Positions 1 through 7,119 of a DNA stretch of 8,880 bases are shown in pieces. The stretch is from JBFHES01 sp041584015 (GTDB lineage: Bacteria > Bacteroidota > Bacteroidia > Bacteroidales > M50B96): positions 1 to 8,880 of the forward strand of contig JBFHES010000195.1 of NCBI GenBank assembly GCA_041584015.1, written 5' to 3'. The notes below the pieces were generated by a model. That model ran no database searches. It had not been told where the DNA came from and was given only the letters and a program-made list of their open reading frames with translations. Numbering within the stretch: the first letter of the stretch is position 1; every line of letters starts with the position of its first letter. Both the position numbers and the translations under genes were made by a program.

Positions 1-24
1 CTTAAAGACATAACCAACAATAAT

Positions 25-222
25 TTATAAATTTTTCTTCCTTTTTTTACCCCATAGAGTAATAAAGTATGTTACCAATGCGGCTAAAGCAGCGAATATC
101 ATAGAAACTATTCTATCGCGATTTATCTCATGGCTCAATAAATCATGCCCCATGTAAAAGAAGAAGAAATAAAGACTAATCTCTTTAATATTCATTTTCC
201 CATTTCTTTGTTTTTTTTCCAT
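25..222 (-). CDS. Small two-segment membrane protein, unknown function
   Basis: A 65-residue basic protein that I do not recognise. Seen directly: a Lys/Arg-rich N-terminus, a first hydrophobic stretch at about residues 15-29 with four consecutive Phe and a Gly-His-Asp at 25-27, a polar linker (HEINRDR), a second strongly hydrophobic segment at about 38-57, and a C-terminal cluster of Lys/Arg. This predicts a small inner-membrane hairpin with both ends in the cytoplasm. The first ATG is used here; Met10 (codon at 193-195) is an alternative start. No convincing Shine-Dalgarno is visible, which is normal in Bacteroidota. It begins only 11 bp after the stop of the lipoprotein gene on the same strand, so the two are probably co-transcribed, and its role may be tied to that protein. 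Only 24 bp of window lie beyond its stop, so no terminator can be assessed. Confidence 0.6.
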   Translation of the reverse strand: MEKKQRNGKMNIKEISLYFFFFYMGHDLLSHEINRDRIVSMIFAALAALVTYFITLWGKKRKKNL

Positions 223-233
223 GTCTCACTTAT

Positions 234-1001
234 TTAAGATTGATTCTTCTCTATTGATATAATTGCCCCTTCTAAACCAGAATTCAATGCAGCTAAAACC
301 AATATAGCCCAAGGGTTTGTAGCAAAGATTATGTAACCTACAACACCAAGACATCCTGCTCTTATATCCGCAGCAATTATCCTAGCTGCTTGTTGAGACA
401 ATTTGTTTGAGCCTCCTCCTACTGTTTCCCATTTTGAAATATTACTTTCCCAGTAGAGATAAGAAGCACGGCCTATCGATGTGATTTGCAGGATATCTGC
501 TTCATACAATGCACCATTAATATCTTGTTCAATTGAAAGCAGTCTTGAATCAAAGTTAGAATAATTAGTTGACTGATCAAGAGCTAAAAGAATTTCATTT
601 AAAACAGTTGCAATCTCATCATTACCTAATTCTAGGATTAAGCTATCATAAATATCTATATCCCATCCAGACATGATTGTAGAGTAGTTATGTGGCAGGT
701 CTAATGAATCAAGTAAATCGTTTATCGAATCTTGAGCTAAATATAAAGTGTCAATTAGATATGTCATTAATTGACTATAAGCCTCATCTAGAAGTTCATT
801 TTCGGTATATTCCTCAAAACTCATGCTTTCAAACTGAATATAGATTACATCCAAAGCTTCGTTATGCATGGAACCGTAATCAAGAAAGCTTACTGTCCTA
901 AGAGTTTGATCTGAGTCAACTTTTGTGCTTTGCACTAATTCTGACTTTGTACAATTAGCAAATAGTAGAACTGACAGAAATAAGAAGGATAAATTTTTCA
1001 T
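234..1001 (-). CDS. Putative lipoprotein with hydrophobic, Gly/Ala-rich C-terminus
   Basis: A 255-residue protein of unknown function. Residues 1-16 form a short signal peptide ending in LFAN before Cys17, a plausible lipobox (Asn at -1 is unusual), followed by TKSE, so it is probably a lipid-anchored envelope protein. Residues 36-50 contain a Gly-x2-His-Asn-x3-Leu pattern (G43, H46-N47). I recall this pattern near the N-terminus of some Bacteroidota lipoproteins, but have not verified it. The middle (about 55-195) is acidic, rich in Leu, Asp and Tyr, and looks helical. After a GGG turn (195-197) comes an amphipathic stretch and then a hydrophobic tail at about 216-249 with spaced Gly/Ala, which could insert in or pack against a membrane. 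It is the first gene of a probable operon with the small membrane protein downstream. A 14-bp palindrome lies 74 bp upstream of the start. Confidence 0.7.
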   Translation of the reverse strand: MKNLSFLFLSVLLFANCTKSELVQSTKVDSDQTLRTVSFLDYGSMHNEALDVIYIQFESMSFEEYTENELLDEAYSQLMTYLIDTLYLAQDSINDLLDSLDLPHNYSTIMSGWDIDIYDSLILELGNDEIATVLNEILLALDQSTNYSNFDSRLLSIEQDINGALYEADILQITSIGRASYLYWESNISKWETVGGGSNKLSQQAARIIAADIRAGCLGVVGYIIFATNPWAILVLAALNSGLEGAIISIEKNQS

Positions 1002-1022
1002 GTGTAATTTTTTTAATTAATA

Positions 1023-1077
1023 TTAAGTGTTGCACTACATATCATTGTGTGGTTACATCGGTTTTTATTACACTTAA
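1023..1077. repeat. 8-bp inverted repeat upstream of the lipoprotein gene
   Basis: TTAAGTGT at 1023-1030 is perfectly repeated in inverted orientation as ACACTTAA at 1070-1077, with a 39-bp spacer. It sits immediately upstream of the lipoprotein start (1001), in the expected promoter or 5' leader region. It could be a pair of operator half-sites or the base of a leader hairpin. No clear Bacteroidota -7 box (TAnnTTTG) is visible on the minus strand here, so the promoter itself is not located. Confidence 0.35.
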
Positions 1078-1088
1078 CACATGTGTTA
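1075..1088. promoter_or_regulatory. Perfect 14-bp palindrome, candidate operator
   Basis: TAACACATGTGTTA is a perfect 14-bp palindrome, 74 bp upstream of the lipoprotein gene and partly overlapping the right arm of the preceding inverted repeat. The size and symmetry suit a dimeric transcription factor. This is inferred from symmetry and position only; the cognate regulator is not in the window. Confidence 0.35.
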
Positions 1089-1118
1089 TAAAATACTTCG
1101 ATTACTTTCAGTTAGCTC

Positions 1119-1331
1119 TAGTGTTCGGCTATGAGCGTCCTTGCCATGTCGTGGTATCTTATACCTCTGGCCAGATTTAGATGTCATTAAAGGATTAAAG
1201 ACCCGAATATTTGATCTGACCGTATTTCTAAAATGCTACTCTCAGGCCTATGCCCGCTACACGATTGAGAACTAAAGTCTTTCAGGCCAGAGGCCTTGTT
1301 GAAATGCGGATCGCAAGGACACTATTCTCAA
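1119..1331. other. Nested inverted repeats: structured RNA or mobile-element remnant
   Basis: A 213-bp non-coding stretch with several perfect complementary segments. GTCCTTGC (1137-1144) pairs with GCAAGGAC (1313-1320). Nested inside, CCTCTGGCC (1164-1172) pairs with GGCCAGAGG (1285-1293). Both unpaired stretches between the two helices are exactly 19 nt (1145-1163 and 1294-1312) and are not complementary, giving a symmetric internal loop. Outside, TAGT (1119-1122) can pair with ACTA (1321-1324), leaving a 14-nt insert on the left side only, which contains a possible mini-hairpin GCT-ATG-AGC. TTGAGAA (1265-1271) and TTCTCAA (1325-1331) are also complementary. This layout suggests a folded RNA (either strand) or the ends of a small non-autonomous element. 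No transposase is nearby and I cannot match it to a known RNA family. Confidence 0.4.
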
Positions 1332-1350
1332 CGGAGAAAATAATCAAACA

Positions 1351-1377
1351 AAAAGCCCAGCCAATTGCCAGGCTTTT
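1351..1377 (-). terminator. Rho-independent terminator of the 47-codon ORF
   Basis: Read on the minus strand this forms an 11-bp stem, AAAAGCCTGGC pairing with GCTGGGCTTTT, around a 5-nt loop (AATTG), followed by more U residues (TGTTTG). Two of the pairs are G-U wobbles, which exist only in the minus-strand transcript; on the plus strand they become C-A mismatches, so the direction is clear. It lies 27 bp past the stop of the small ORF at 1405-1548, which supports that ORF being the end of a transcribed unit. Confidence 0.75.
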
Positions 1378-1404
1378 AAAATATTGAATTCGTTCAATTG
1401 AGCT

Positions 1405-1548
1405 TTATCCTTCTCTAACTTCACCGTGCATTCTTACGGTGTCTAATAGATTACTTCCATAATCATATGGCATGAACTCATAGGTAGGAATATCTTTGTT
1501 GATGTACACATTGGCTACTTTACCTTTGCAAATACTCCCTCTTTTCAT
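1405..1548 (-). CDS. Short ORF (47 aa), small gene or 3' end of a decayed gene
   Basis: A 47-codon ORF starting MKRGSICKGK and ending HGEVREG. I do not recognise it. It has no signal peptide or membrane segment, and is mixed hydrophilic with several Tyr and one Cys. Support for translation is indirect: a good minus-strand terminator follows 27 bp after its stop, and its composition looks protein-like. Its ATG overlaps the TGA of an even shorter ORF (1545-1589, MTVENCFLFELIEE) in an ATGA arrangement. This allows either translational coupling of two tiny ORFs or a single ancestral reading frame broken by a frameshift at about 1546. No comparable reading frame continues further upstream. The ORF could also be spurious. 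It lies between the protease terminator and the structured element and is not part of either neighbouring gene. Confidence 0.35.
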   Translation of the reverse strand: MKRGSICKGKVANVYINKDIPTYEFMPYDYGSNLLDTVRMHGEVREG

Positions 1549-1781
1549 TCCTCAATGAGCTCAAACAGAAAACAATTTTCAACAGTCATCTCACTTTGTT
1601 ATTTGGCTCATGGTCTGATGCCATTGCTGTGCAGCGATTCAGAATATTGGACAACTATCGACTATCACCGTTAATCCTTAACTAATACAAATCTTAAAAT
1701 AGTACTGATTGTATGCTTTCTTAATATTTAAAATTAGTTGACAGTCCTCCTGCTTTTCAATGTGATGCCAGTTTATGGGTT
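1549..1781. other. Intergenic stretch without clear genes
   Basis: Between the 47-codon ORF and the protease terminator I see only the 14-residue ORF at 1545-1589 on the minus strand. No convincing promoter, hairpin or longer ORF was found. A promoter for the 47-codon ORF would be expected here on the minus strand. Confidence 0.4.
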
Positions 1782-1822
1782 AAAACAAAAAGGAGCTTAT
1801 CAATAAAACATTGATAAACTCC
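1782..1822 (-). terminator. Strong rho-independent terminator of the M4 protease gene
   Basis: On the minus strand, a 13-bp uninterrupted stem (positions 1792-1804 with 1810-1822) starts with GGAG and ends with CTCC, closes a 5-nt loop GTTTT, and is followed by the U-rich tract TTTTTGTTTTA. One pair is a G-U wobble that forms only in the minus-strand RNA. It starts 27 bp after the protease stop codon. Confidence 0.88.
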
Positions 1823-1849
1823 CATATAATTGTCTTATTAAAACGCTGC

Positions 1850-4800
1850 TTATTGTATAATCACCTTCTCTGTTTGGGTACAACTATTATTTATGATTCG
1901 TAGATAATAAATGCCTTTAGCTGCCTTGCTAAGATCAAACTGTTCGCTATTCAAAGCATCTATACTCTCAAACTGTTTTTGCCAAATAAGCTCACCAGAC
2001 AAGTTTAATAGCTGTATCATAGAATTTGGATCCGCATCAATAGATTCCAGTTTAACATAAAACCTACCAGATCCAGGGTTTGGATAAACCACCAAATTTG
2101 TTTCATCGGCATGTAAAGAAATTCCATTAAAATTAATTGTCACATCCTGCGTGTGTATATGTGTTCCACAGCTGGCAAATGCCTTTAATGTGATTTCATA
2201 AGTCCCATTCGCACCATAAGCGTGCACCGGATGCTCCTCTGTGCTTGTTGTTCCATCACCAAAGTCCCATTCGTAAGAACTTGCATTAGCACTCAAATTT
2301 GTACAGTTTACTTCATTGTCAATTAGCTGAAAGTTAAAATCGGCTGAAACAAGTTCCTGACTTAGCGATGCCATTACCGGCACCAACTGGCTGGAGCAAG
2401 ATGTTCGCATCACCTCCCAATCATAGAAAAAGTAATAATATGCCAAGTCGTATGGAGCAGGTGTTGCTGAACTTCGTGTAATGCTAATAATATCTTCAAC
2501 TAAATAAGGATACTCGTTTACTAAATTACCATTGCGGAAAAGATCCGGCTCAGGAGGTCCCTGTAGTTGATAATCTTCTCCTTCAGCTATGTGAAAATTC
2601 AAATAGATCCGACTTTCTCCCTCTGGTATAAACACTTCTTTCTCCTGAAGCATGTTTCCATTTTTATCGTTTAAGGTAATCATTCTATTACCGCTGCTAC
2701 CAGCATAAACTTTTACAGATAACAGTGTAACGTCGGTGTAGCAGTCGAAAACAAGAAATTGCTTATTGATGTTTGGATACATATTACCTATTCCTGAATT
2801 ATCCAATCTTCCTGTATTTGTTAGCTCTTCGAATGCATAAGCTGCCACATAAAATTCTGTATTCTGTGTAAGATAAGGTGTTGTAAATGTATCTCCACAA
2901 GATAATAACTCCTCGCCCATTGAATCGGCATACCACGCTTTTACACCTGCTCCGGTGCTTGTAATTTCCAGATTGCCTGCGCTACAACTTTCCGAAGGAT
3001 GAGCCATCGGTGTTTCTGGAAAGAAGACATTTACATAATTAGACATTACTAAAGTATCTGCCCCATATGAGTTGCTGGCAATAAGGGTAACCGAATAGTT
3101 TCCTTCGAGCAGATATTGATGTGTAGGAAATTGATCTGTGGAAGTGTTTCCATCACCAAAATTCCAGAACCATGAATTCGCATTATTTAACGAAATATCG
3201 TTGAATGAAACGCTTCCTGAACATGACTCTGTTTCATCAGCATAAAAATTTGCCAAAGGAGCAGCATTAGATAAGTTACAGATCCACTCTAGCTGAAATC
3301 CTTGTCCAGTAATATATTGATCAGTTTTTTGTCGAATACAAATAGAAGGCCCGCTAGAAGTTATCATGCCACCATTTGGGAGAGCTGTACCATCAAACTG
3401 ACCAATAAGCGGACTCAAGGTATCAGCTCCATCATAAATGTATAAATAATCAAAGCCAACCTCAAAGTCAAAGGAGAGAAAGTTTAAGGTAACCGATGTT
3501 GCACTTGTAGGCGAGATAACCATTGTATAGTCTGTTGCATTGTTATATGCACCTGTTCCTCCACAATCATACACAGTTCCAGAACAAGCGCTCGCGGCTT
3601 GTGCCTGACCATCGGCGGATAAGATCTCAACACAAGGGTTTGATGGGTCGATGCTAACAAATGCTGTATTTATAAGCGTATCTGCACCACAGCTTCCACC
3701 ATCTATAATAAGACTTACATCATACATTCCGGGAAGTGAATAATTATGCGATGGTTCAAAATCAGTACTTGTTGTACCATCACCAAAATTCCATAAAAAG
3801 GTTAATCCGTTTAAGGATTGATTCTCGAATTGCACCATTGCTGGTGCCGAACAGAACTCATGAAAGTCTGCTCCATAATTACTAAATACATAATCTACAT
3901 AATCGGCACCAACACCAACAGCATACCATGCACTTGTAACTGCCTCCACCTCATCGCTACAGGCTCCATACAAATCGATAGCAGATTGGATGGTATAAAA
4001 GCGAGCGTCGACAAATTGTGAGCTGTTGGTAAGGTAAGTAGCAAGACAACGATATGCTATCAATGAAGCATCTTCAACTCCGATTCCATTAACTGCAAAG
4101 GCATTCCCCAGGTCATTGGCACCAGATCCACCTTCAGAAAGCAAATAATACCAGTAGTTAATTACACCACAATTTATGTGAACACCGCCATAATCGGCAA
4201 CACCAGAATGCCATAAGCCTCCCAGGTAGGTGTCAGGTTGATAATATAAATTTGGATCTGCCATGGATCTAACCGCTGCAACTGTATCGCCAACAATCCA
4301 ATTAGCATTTAAAGGTTTTTTAAAAAACTCAGTAGATGTTCCAAAGATATCGCTAAAGCCTTCGTTTAATGCACCTGATTCATAAGCATAATCTAAGTTC
4401 GCCGTATAGGCAGTTAAGCCATGAGTAATCTCATGGGCAATAATATCTAATGTAGTTAGTGGCACTTGTCCATTTTCACCATCTCCATAACAAAAGTTTA
4501 CACCATCAAAAAAGGCATTATTGTAGGCCGAATCGTAATGTACATAGCTTCTAATTGCATATCCATTATTATCAATACTGTTACGATTATGTGTGGTTAA
4601 ATAATAGTCGTAAGTGCTTTCTGCCGCCCAATGCACATCAGTTGCTACTTCATCTAAAAGGCTATTATAGTTATTCCAATAATTGTCGCTATCAGTAAAA
4701 TCAACGGCCAGACTCAGGTTGGTATTCGTATTCAAGTTGTAGGTCTCAATACCATTCCCTCTGCTTGTTTCTCTTAAACGATAACCGGACATTGTGCTAT

Positions 4801-5569
4801 CAGTTGTAATAGTTCGCGTGCCACTATATTTAGTTTCAGCAATTGCCGGAACATCTGCAGATTGAAGCAAATTAAAGGAATAAAGGACAGTCCCATTTTG
4901 TGCATCAATATAATACTCCTTTTTACTTAGCGGTTTGGCAGCATACACTATAAACTTATGGGCATATTTATAAGCACCTGAAAAACGAGGGTATTCACTT
5001 GGAAATAAAACCAACTCTGATTTAGGATAATGTGTTGCCTCAGGATTACTCAACTGCTCCTTTAACAAAGCTTCTTCTGCTTCAATTTCCCATTTATAGA
5101 CTTCAGCGCCCGATGCTTTTAAAGCAGCCTGCAAGCCCGTTTCAGGAGAAATAACCGGAGAATTTTGTACGTTCATTTGATTGTAAACAAAGCCACTGAT
5201 ACTTACAACCATGTCATTTTTTACCAGCACATTAAAGCGTGCATCTTTTATTTTAGCATTGTTATAAAACTGTGCAAATCTATGAACCTGTTCCTTATCC
5301 GAACCATTATCGGTTTGATAACACTGAAAACGAAATTCATTGGAGAGTTTAAATTCATTTTTCAAGTAGCTTTCTAACCTACCAAGAGGAAACTGACTTG
5401 CCTCCGTAAATTTAATATAAGATGGTATTTCACTACGATCGGAGATCCGAACACATTCACTTCCATTAACCTTTAGATGTGCATCATGCCCATAATAAGT
5501 TTGTGCCTGTGTGTTAATTGAAATAAGCATATACAACAGAATGCTTGTGATAATTAAAATTTTGTTCAT
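1850..5569 (-). CDS. Secreted M4 (thermolysin-like) metalloprotease with CUB, PKD and T9SS domains
   Basis: A 1239-residue zinc endopeptidase precursor predicted to be released or surface-attached through T9SS. Domains in order: Sec signal peptide (1-23); FTP/PepSY-type propeptide (about 40-235) that should inhibit and fold the enzyme; M4 catalytic domain (about 246-560); PKD (about 566-641, NFGDG at 594-598); CUB (about 646-765); second PKD (771-850, NFGDG at 803-807); Ig-like segment (about 852-911); a beta-sandwich-like module (about 913-1065); third PKD (1073-1146, WDFGDG at 1101-1106); type A sorting domain (about 1158-1239, with VYPNPGSGRF). Zinc site: HEITH at 379-383 and Glu403 in NEGFSD, the 24-residue His-to-Glu spacing seen in thermolysin. 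His464 in GGVHIN matches thermolysin His231, with Asp459 placed like Asp226; NAFFDG (351-356) matches the substrate-binding NAFWNG. The usual HINSG reads HINCG here. It is intact, single-gene, and has its own terminator. No clear promoter motif is visible. Confidence 0.95.
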   Translation of the reverse strand: MNKILIITSILLYMLISINTQAQTYYGHDAHLKVNGSECVRISDRSEIPSYIKFTEASQFPLGRLESYLKNEFKLSNEFRFQCYQTDNGSDKEQVHRFAQFYNNAKIKDARFNVLVKNDMVVSISGFVYNQMNVQNSPVISPETGLQAALKASGAEVYKWEIEAEEALLKEQLSNPEATHYPKSELVLFPSEYPRFSGAYKYAHKFIVYAAKPLSKKEYYIDAQNGTVLYSFNLLQSADVPAIAETKYSGTRTITTDSTMSGYRLRETSRGNGIETYNLNTNTNLSLAVDFTDSDNYWNNYNSLLDEVATDVHWAAESTYDYYLTTHNRNSIDNNGYAIRSYVHYDSAYNNAFFDGVNFCYGDGENGQVPLTTLDIIAHEITHGLTAYTANLDYAYESGALNEGFSDIFGTSTEFFKKPLNANWIVGDTVAAVRSMADPNLYYQPDTYLGGLWHSGVADYGGVHINCGVINYWYYLLSEGGSGANDLGNAFAVNGIGVEDASLIAYRCLATYLTNSSQFVDARFYTIQSAIDLYGACSDEVEAVTSAWYAVGVGADYVDYVFSNYGADFHEFCSAPAMVQFENQSLNGLTFLWNFGDGTTSTDFEPSHNYSLPGMYDVSLIIDGGSCGADTLINTAFVSIDPSNPCVEILSADGQAQAASACSGTVYDCGGTGAYNNATDYTMVISPTSATSVTLNFLSFDFEVGFDYLYIYDGADTLSPLIGQFDGTALPNGGMITSSGPSICIRQKTDQYITGQGFQLEWICNLSNAAPLANFYADETESCSGSVSFNDISLNNANSWFWNFGDGNTSTDQFPTHQYLLEGNYSVTLIASNSYGADTLVMSNYVNVFFPETPMAHPSESCSAGNLEITSTGAGVKAWYADSMGEELLSCGDTFTTPYLTQNTEFYVAAYAFEELTNTGRLDNSGIGNMYPNINKQFLVFDCYTDVTLLSVKVYAGSSGNRMITLNDKNGNMLQEKEVFIPEGESRIYLNFHIAEGEDYQLQGPPEPDLFRNGNLVNEYPYLVEDIISITRSSATPAPYDLAYYYFFYDWEVMRTSCSSQLVPVMASLSQELVSADFNFQLIDNEVNCTNLSANASSYEWDFGDGTTSTEEHPVHAYGANGTYEITLKAFASCGTHIHTQDVTINFNGISLHADETNLVVYPNPGSGRFYVKLESIDADPNSMIQLLNLSGELIWQKQFESIDALNSEQFDLSKAAKGIYYLRIINNSCTQTEKVIIQ

Positions 5570-6149
5570 GTATTTGAATTTTTGTTGATGTTGAAACTTA
5601 CAGCTATTGAAAAGTAGGCAATTGGGATGAATGCCAACATTAAAGCTAAGGACTGTTGTCGTTCCACAACAGTTGCTTTGCCGAAAAGATCGAATCTCTT
5701 AGAATTTGTTGAACCTGCATTCGAATCATGTATTGTTTAATAGCTGTTGAAATAGCCAGTGATCTTACGTGCAAGCCTTGAATTAGTTATAATTTAAGTC
5801 AACTATTTAAGGATTCATTCACCACGGCAATGAAGATTAGCAGAGTATTAGATGCTTAGCCATATTAAAGCATAAAAGGATTTAAAGATGCAGTTTATGC
5901 TAATTAGTAACGATAGAACATTTAATATTATATTTATTCCTTCAAACAAAATTCCTTGTCTGCACACGTGCAAATTCGCGAACCAAACGGAATATTTACT
6001 ATGCTTATTTAATCATGTAAGTTCTTGAGCAATGGACTACTCTGAATAAGCTTCTAATTATATTAAATCAGATTTTCTGGTTATGGCCTGGTTTTGAACT
6101 TTCTTACGCAGCATCTGTTCAAATCATGAAGTAATTAAAATCTGTTATC
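5570..6149. other. Divergent intergenic region between protease and dioxygenase genes
   Basis: A 580-bp spacer that should contain the promoters of both flanking genes, which point away from each other. I found no good TAnnTTTG -7 box in either direction. Visible structures are a strong hairpin at 5642-5679, a short ATGCTT/AAGCAT inverted repeat near 5849-5872, and palindromes CACGTG and TTCGCGAA around 5965-5980. A 46-codon plus-strand ORF at 5888-6028 has no supporting context and is not called. Confidence 0.5.
5642..5679. repeat. Hairpin upstream of the protease gene
   Basis: ACTGTTGT (5652-5659) and ACAACAGT (5666-5673) form a perfect 8-bp stem around the 6-nt loop CGTTCC. An outer AAAGC (5642-5646) / GCTTT (5675-5679) helix can stack on it across an asymmetric internal loop. 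There is no U-tract, so a terminator is unlikely. It lies about 75 bp upstream of the protease start and could be a 5' leader structure of that transcript or an operator. Confidence 0.4.
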
Positions 6150-7100
6150 ATGAAAGAACATAGAAAAGCCCGTCGTCAATTTCTTAAAAACATGTCTCTG
6201 GCTTCTATATCCCTTGGTCTCATGCCAATAATATCTCGTGGTAACTCCAATCAAATCGCTCCAGCAAAATCGCCAAGCACCTGTAATAGCACCACACTTG
6301 ATTATTACGGCGAAGGACCGTTTTACACACCCAATGCACCTTTAATACAAAACAACCTATTGGCTGATGTTAACGAACCCGGTGAGCGACTAATTATTAG
6401 CGGACAAGTTCGCAACCTCGATTGCACAGAAGTAATAGCTGATACAGTAATTGATATTTGGCATGCGGATGATGCCGGACAATATGACAATGCAGGCAAT
6501 AATCTTCGAGGGAAAATTCATACAAACAGCCAGGGGTTTTACATGTTTGAAACCATTCTTCCGGGTCACTATCTTAATGGGAGTAATTTTCGTCCTTCGC
6601 ATATTCACATTAAAATAACTCCGCCGGGATTCGGAACAATAACTACGCAACTGTACTTTCAAGGGGATCAGTACATTCCTACCGATGCTGCAGCCTCCAT
6701 TGCAAGTGGGCAATATGATGCCACCGATAGAATCATCCCAATAACTCTAAATGCTGATGGAAAACATGAGGGATCATGGGATATAATTGTTGATGGAGAT
6801 GGCACCCTGACCGCTGATGAATTGCATCTTGAAAAAGGAATGATTTATTCGGCTAACCCAAACCCGTTTTCAAATAAGGTAGAAATCAACTATGGCGTAT
6901 TTCGCGAAGAAAGAGTGAGTTTATTCGTGTATGATCTGCAGGGCAAAGTTGTTTCGAAACTTGAAGAGCGGATGTTAACACCCGATAAATACCAGGCGGT
7001 TTGGCTCCCTGATTCCAGTTTACCAAAAGGGTATTATTTCATTGCCCTAAAAGTAAATGACCTACAAATTCACTATCTGAAGATCTTAAAAGCGAACTAG
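6150..7100 (+). CDS. Secreted intradiol ring-cleavage dioxygenase with Tat-type signal and T9SS tail
   Basis: A 316-residue non-haem Fe(III) dioxygenase of the catechol/protocatechuate intradiol family, which opens catecholic rings between the two hydroxyls. Residues 1-30 look like a twin-arginine signal (Arg8-Arg9 in ARRQFLK, then a moderately hydrophobic stretch). The catalytic domain spans about 45-215, with family motifs GEGPFYTP (54-61), DIWHADDAGQY (102-112), GFYMFETILPGHY (129-141) and RPSHIHI (148-154). By comparison with PcaH, the iron ligands are Tyr112, Tyr141, His151 and His153, all present. An acidic linker (DGDGT, 215-219) leads to a type A sorting domain at about 232-316 (ANPNPF, then YDLQGKVV and GYYFIAL). 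Substrate cannot be told from sequence; an extracellular role on lignin- or polyphenol-derived catechols is inferred. No aromatic-degradation partners are adjacent, so it is not in a beta-ketoadipate operon. Divergent from the protease gene. Confidence 0.92.
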   Translation: MKEHRKARRQFLKNMSLASISLGLMPIISRGNSNQIAPAKSPSTCNSTTLDYYGEGPFYTPNAPLIQNNLLADVNEPGERLIISGQVRNLDCTEVIADTVIDIWHADDAGQYDNAGNNLRGKIHTNSQGFYMFETILPGHYLNGSNFRPSHIHIKITPPGFGTITTQLYFQGDQYIPTDAAASIASGQYDATDRIIPITLNADGKHEGSWDIIVDGDGTLTADELHLEKGMIYSANPNPFSNKVEINYGVFREERVSLFVYDLQGKVVSKLEERMLTPDKYQAVWLPDSSLPKGYYFIALKVNDLQIHYLKILKAN

Positions 7101-7119
7101 GCAGTGCTAATATCCTGTA

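Noticed and set aside
692..901. 69-codon plus-strand ORF
   Set aside because: It lies antisense inside the lipoprotein gene and has no recognisable features.
1119..1331. Clean MITE with TA target duplication (TAGTGT...ACACTA ends)
   Set aside because: After the first six bases the two ends do not align without a 12-nt offset, so true terminal inverted repeats are not shown; kept only as one hypothesis.
3818..4021. 67-codon plus-strand ORF
   Set aside because: Antisense to the conserved M4/PKD region of the protease; low-complexity Ile/Thr/Cys composition typical of a shadow.
5165..5377. 70-codon plus-strand ORF
   Set aside because: Antisense to the protease propeptide, with no independent support.
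5888..6028. 46-codon plus-strand ORF in the divergent spacer
   Set aside because: No promoter, ribosome site, terminator or protein-like pattern supports it; expected by chance in AT-rich DNA.
6390..6713. 107-codon minus-strand ORF
   Set aside because: Antisense to the catalytic core of the intradiol dioxygenase, whose motifs clearly define the coding strand.
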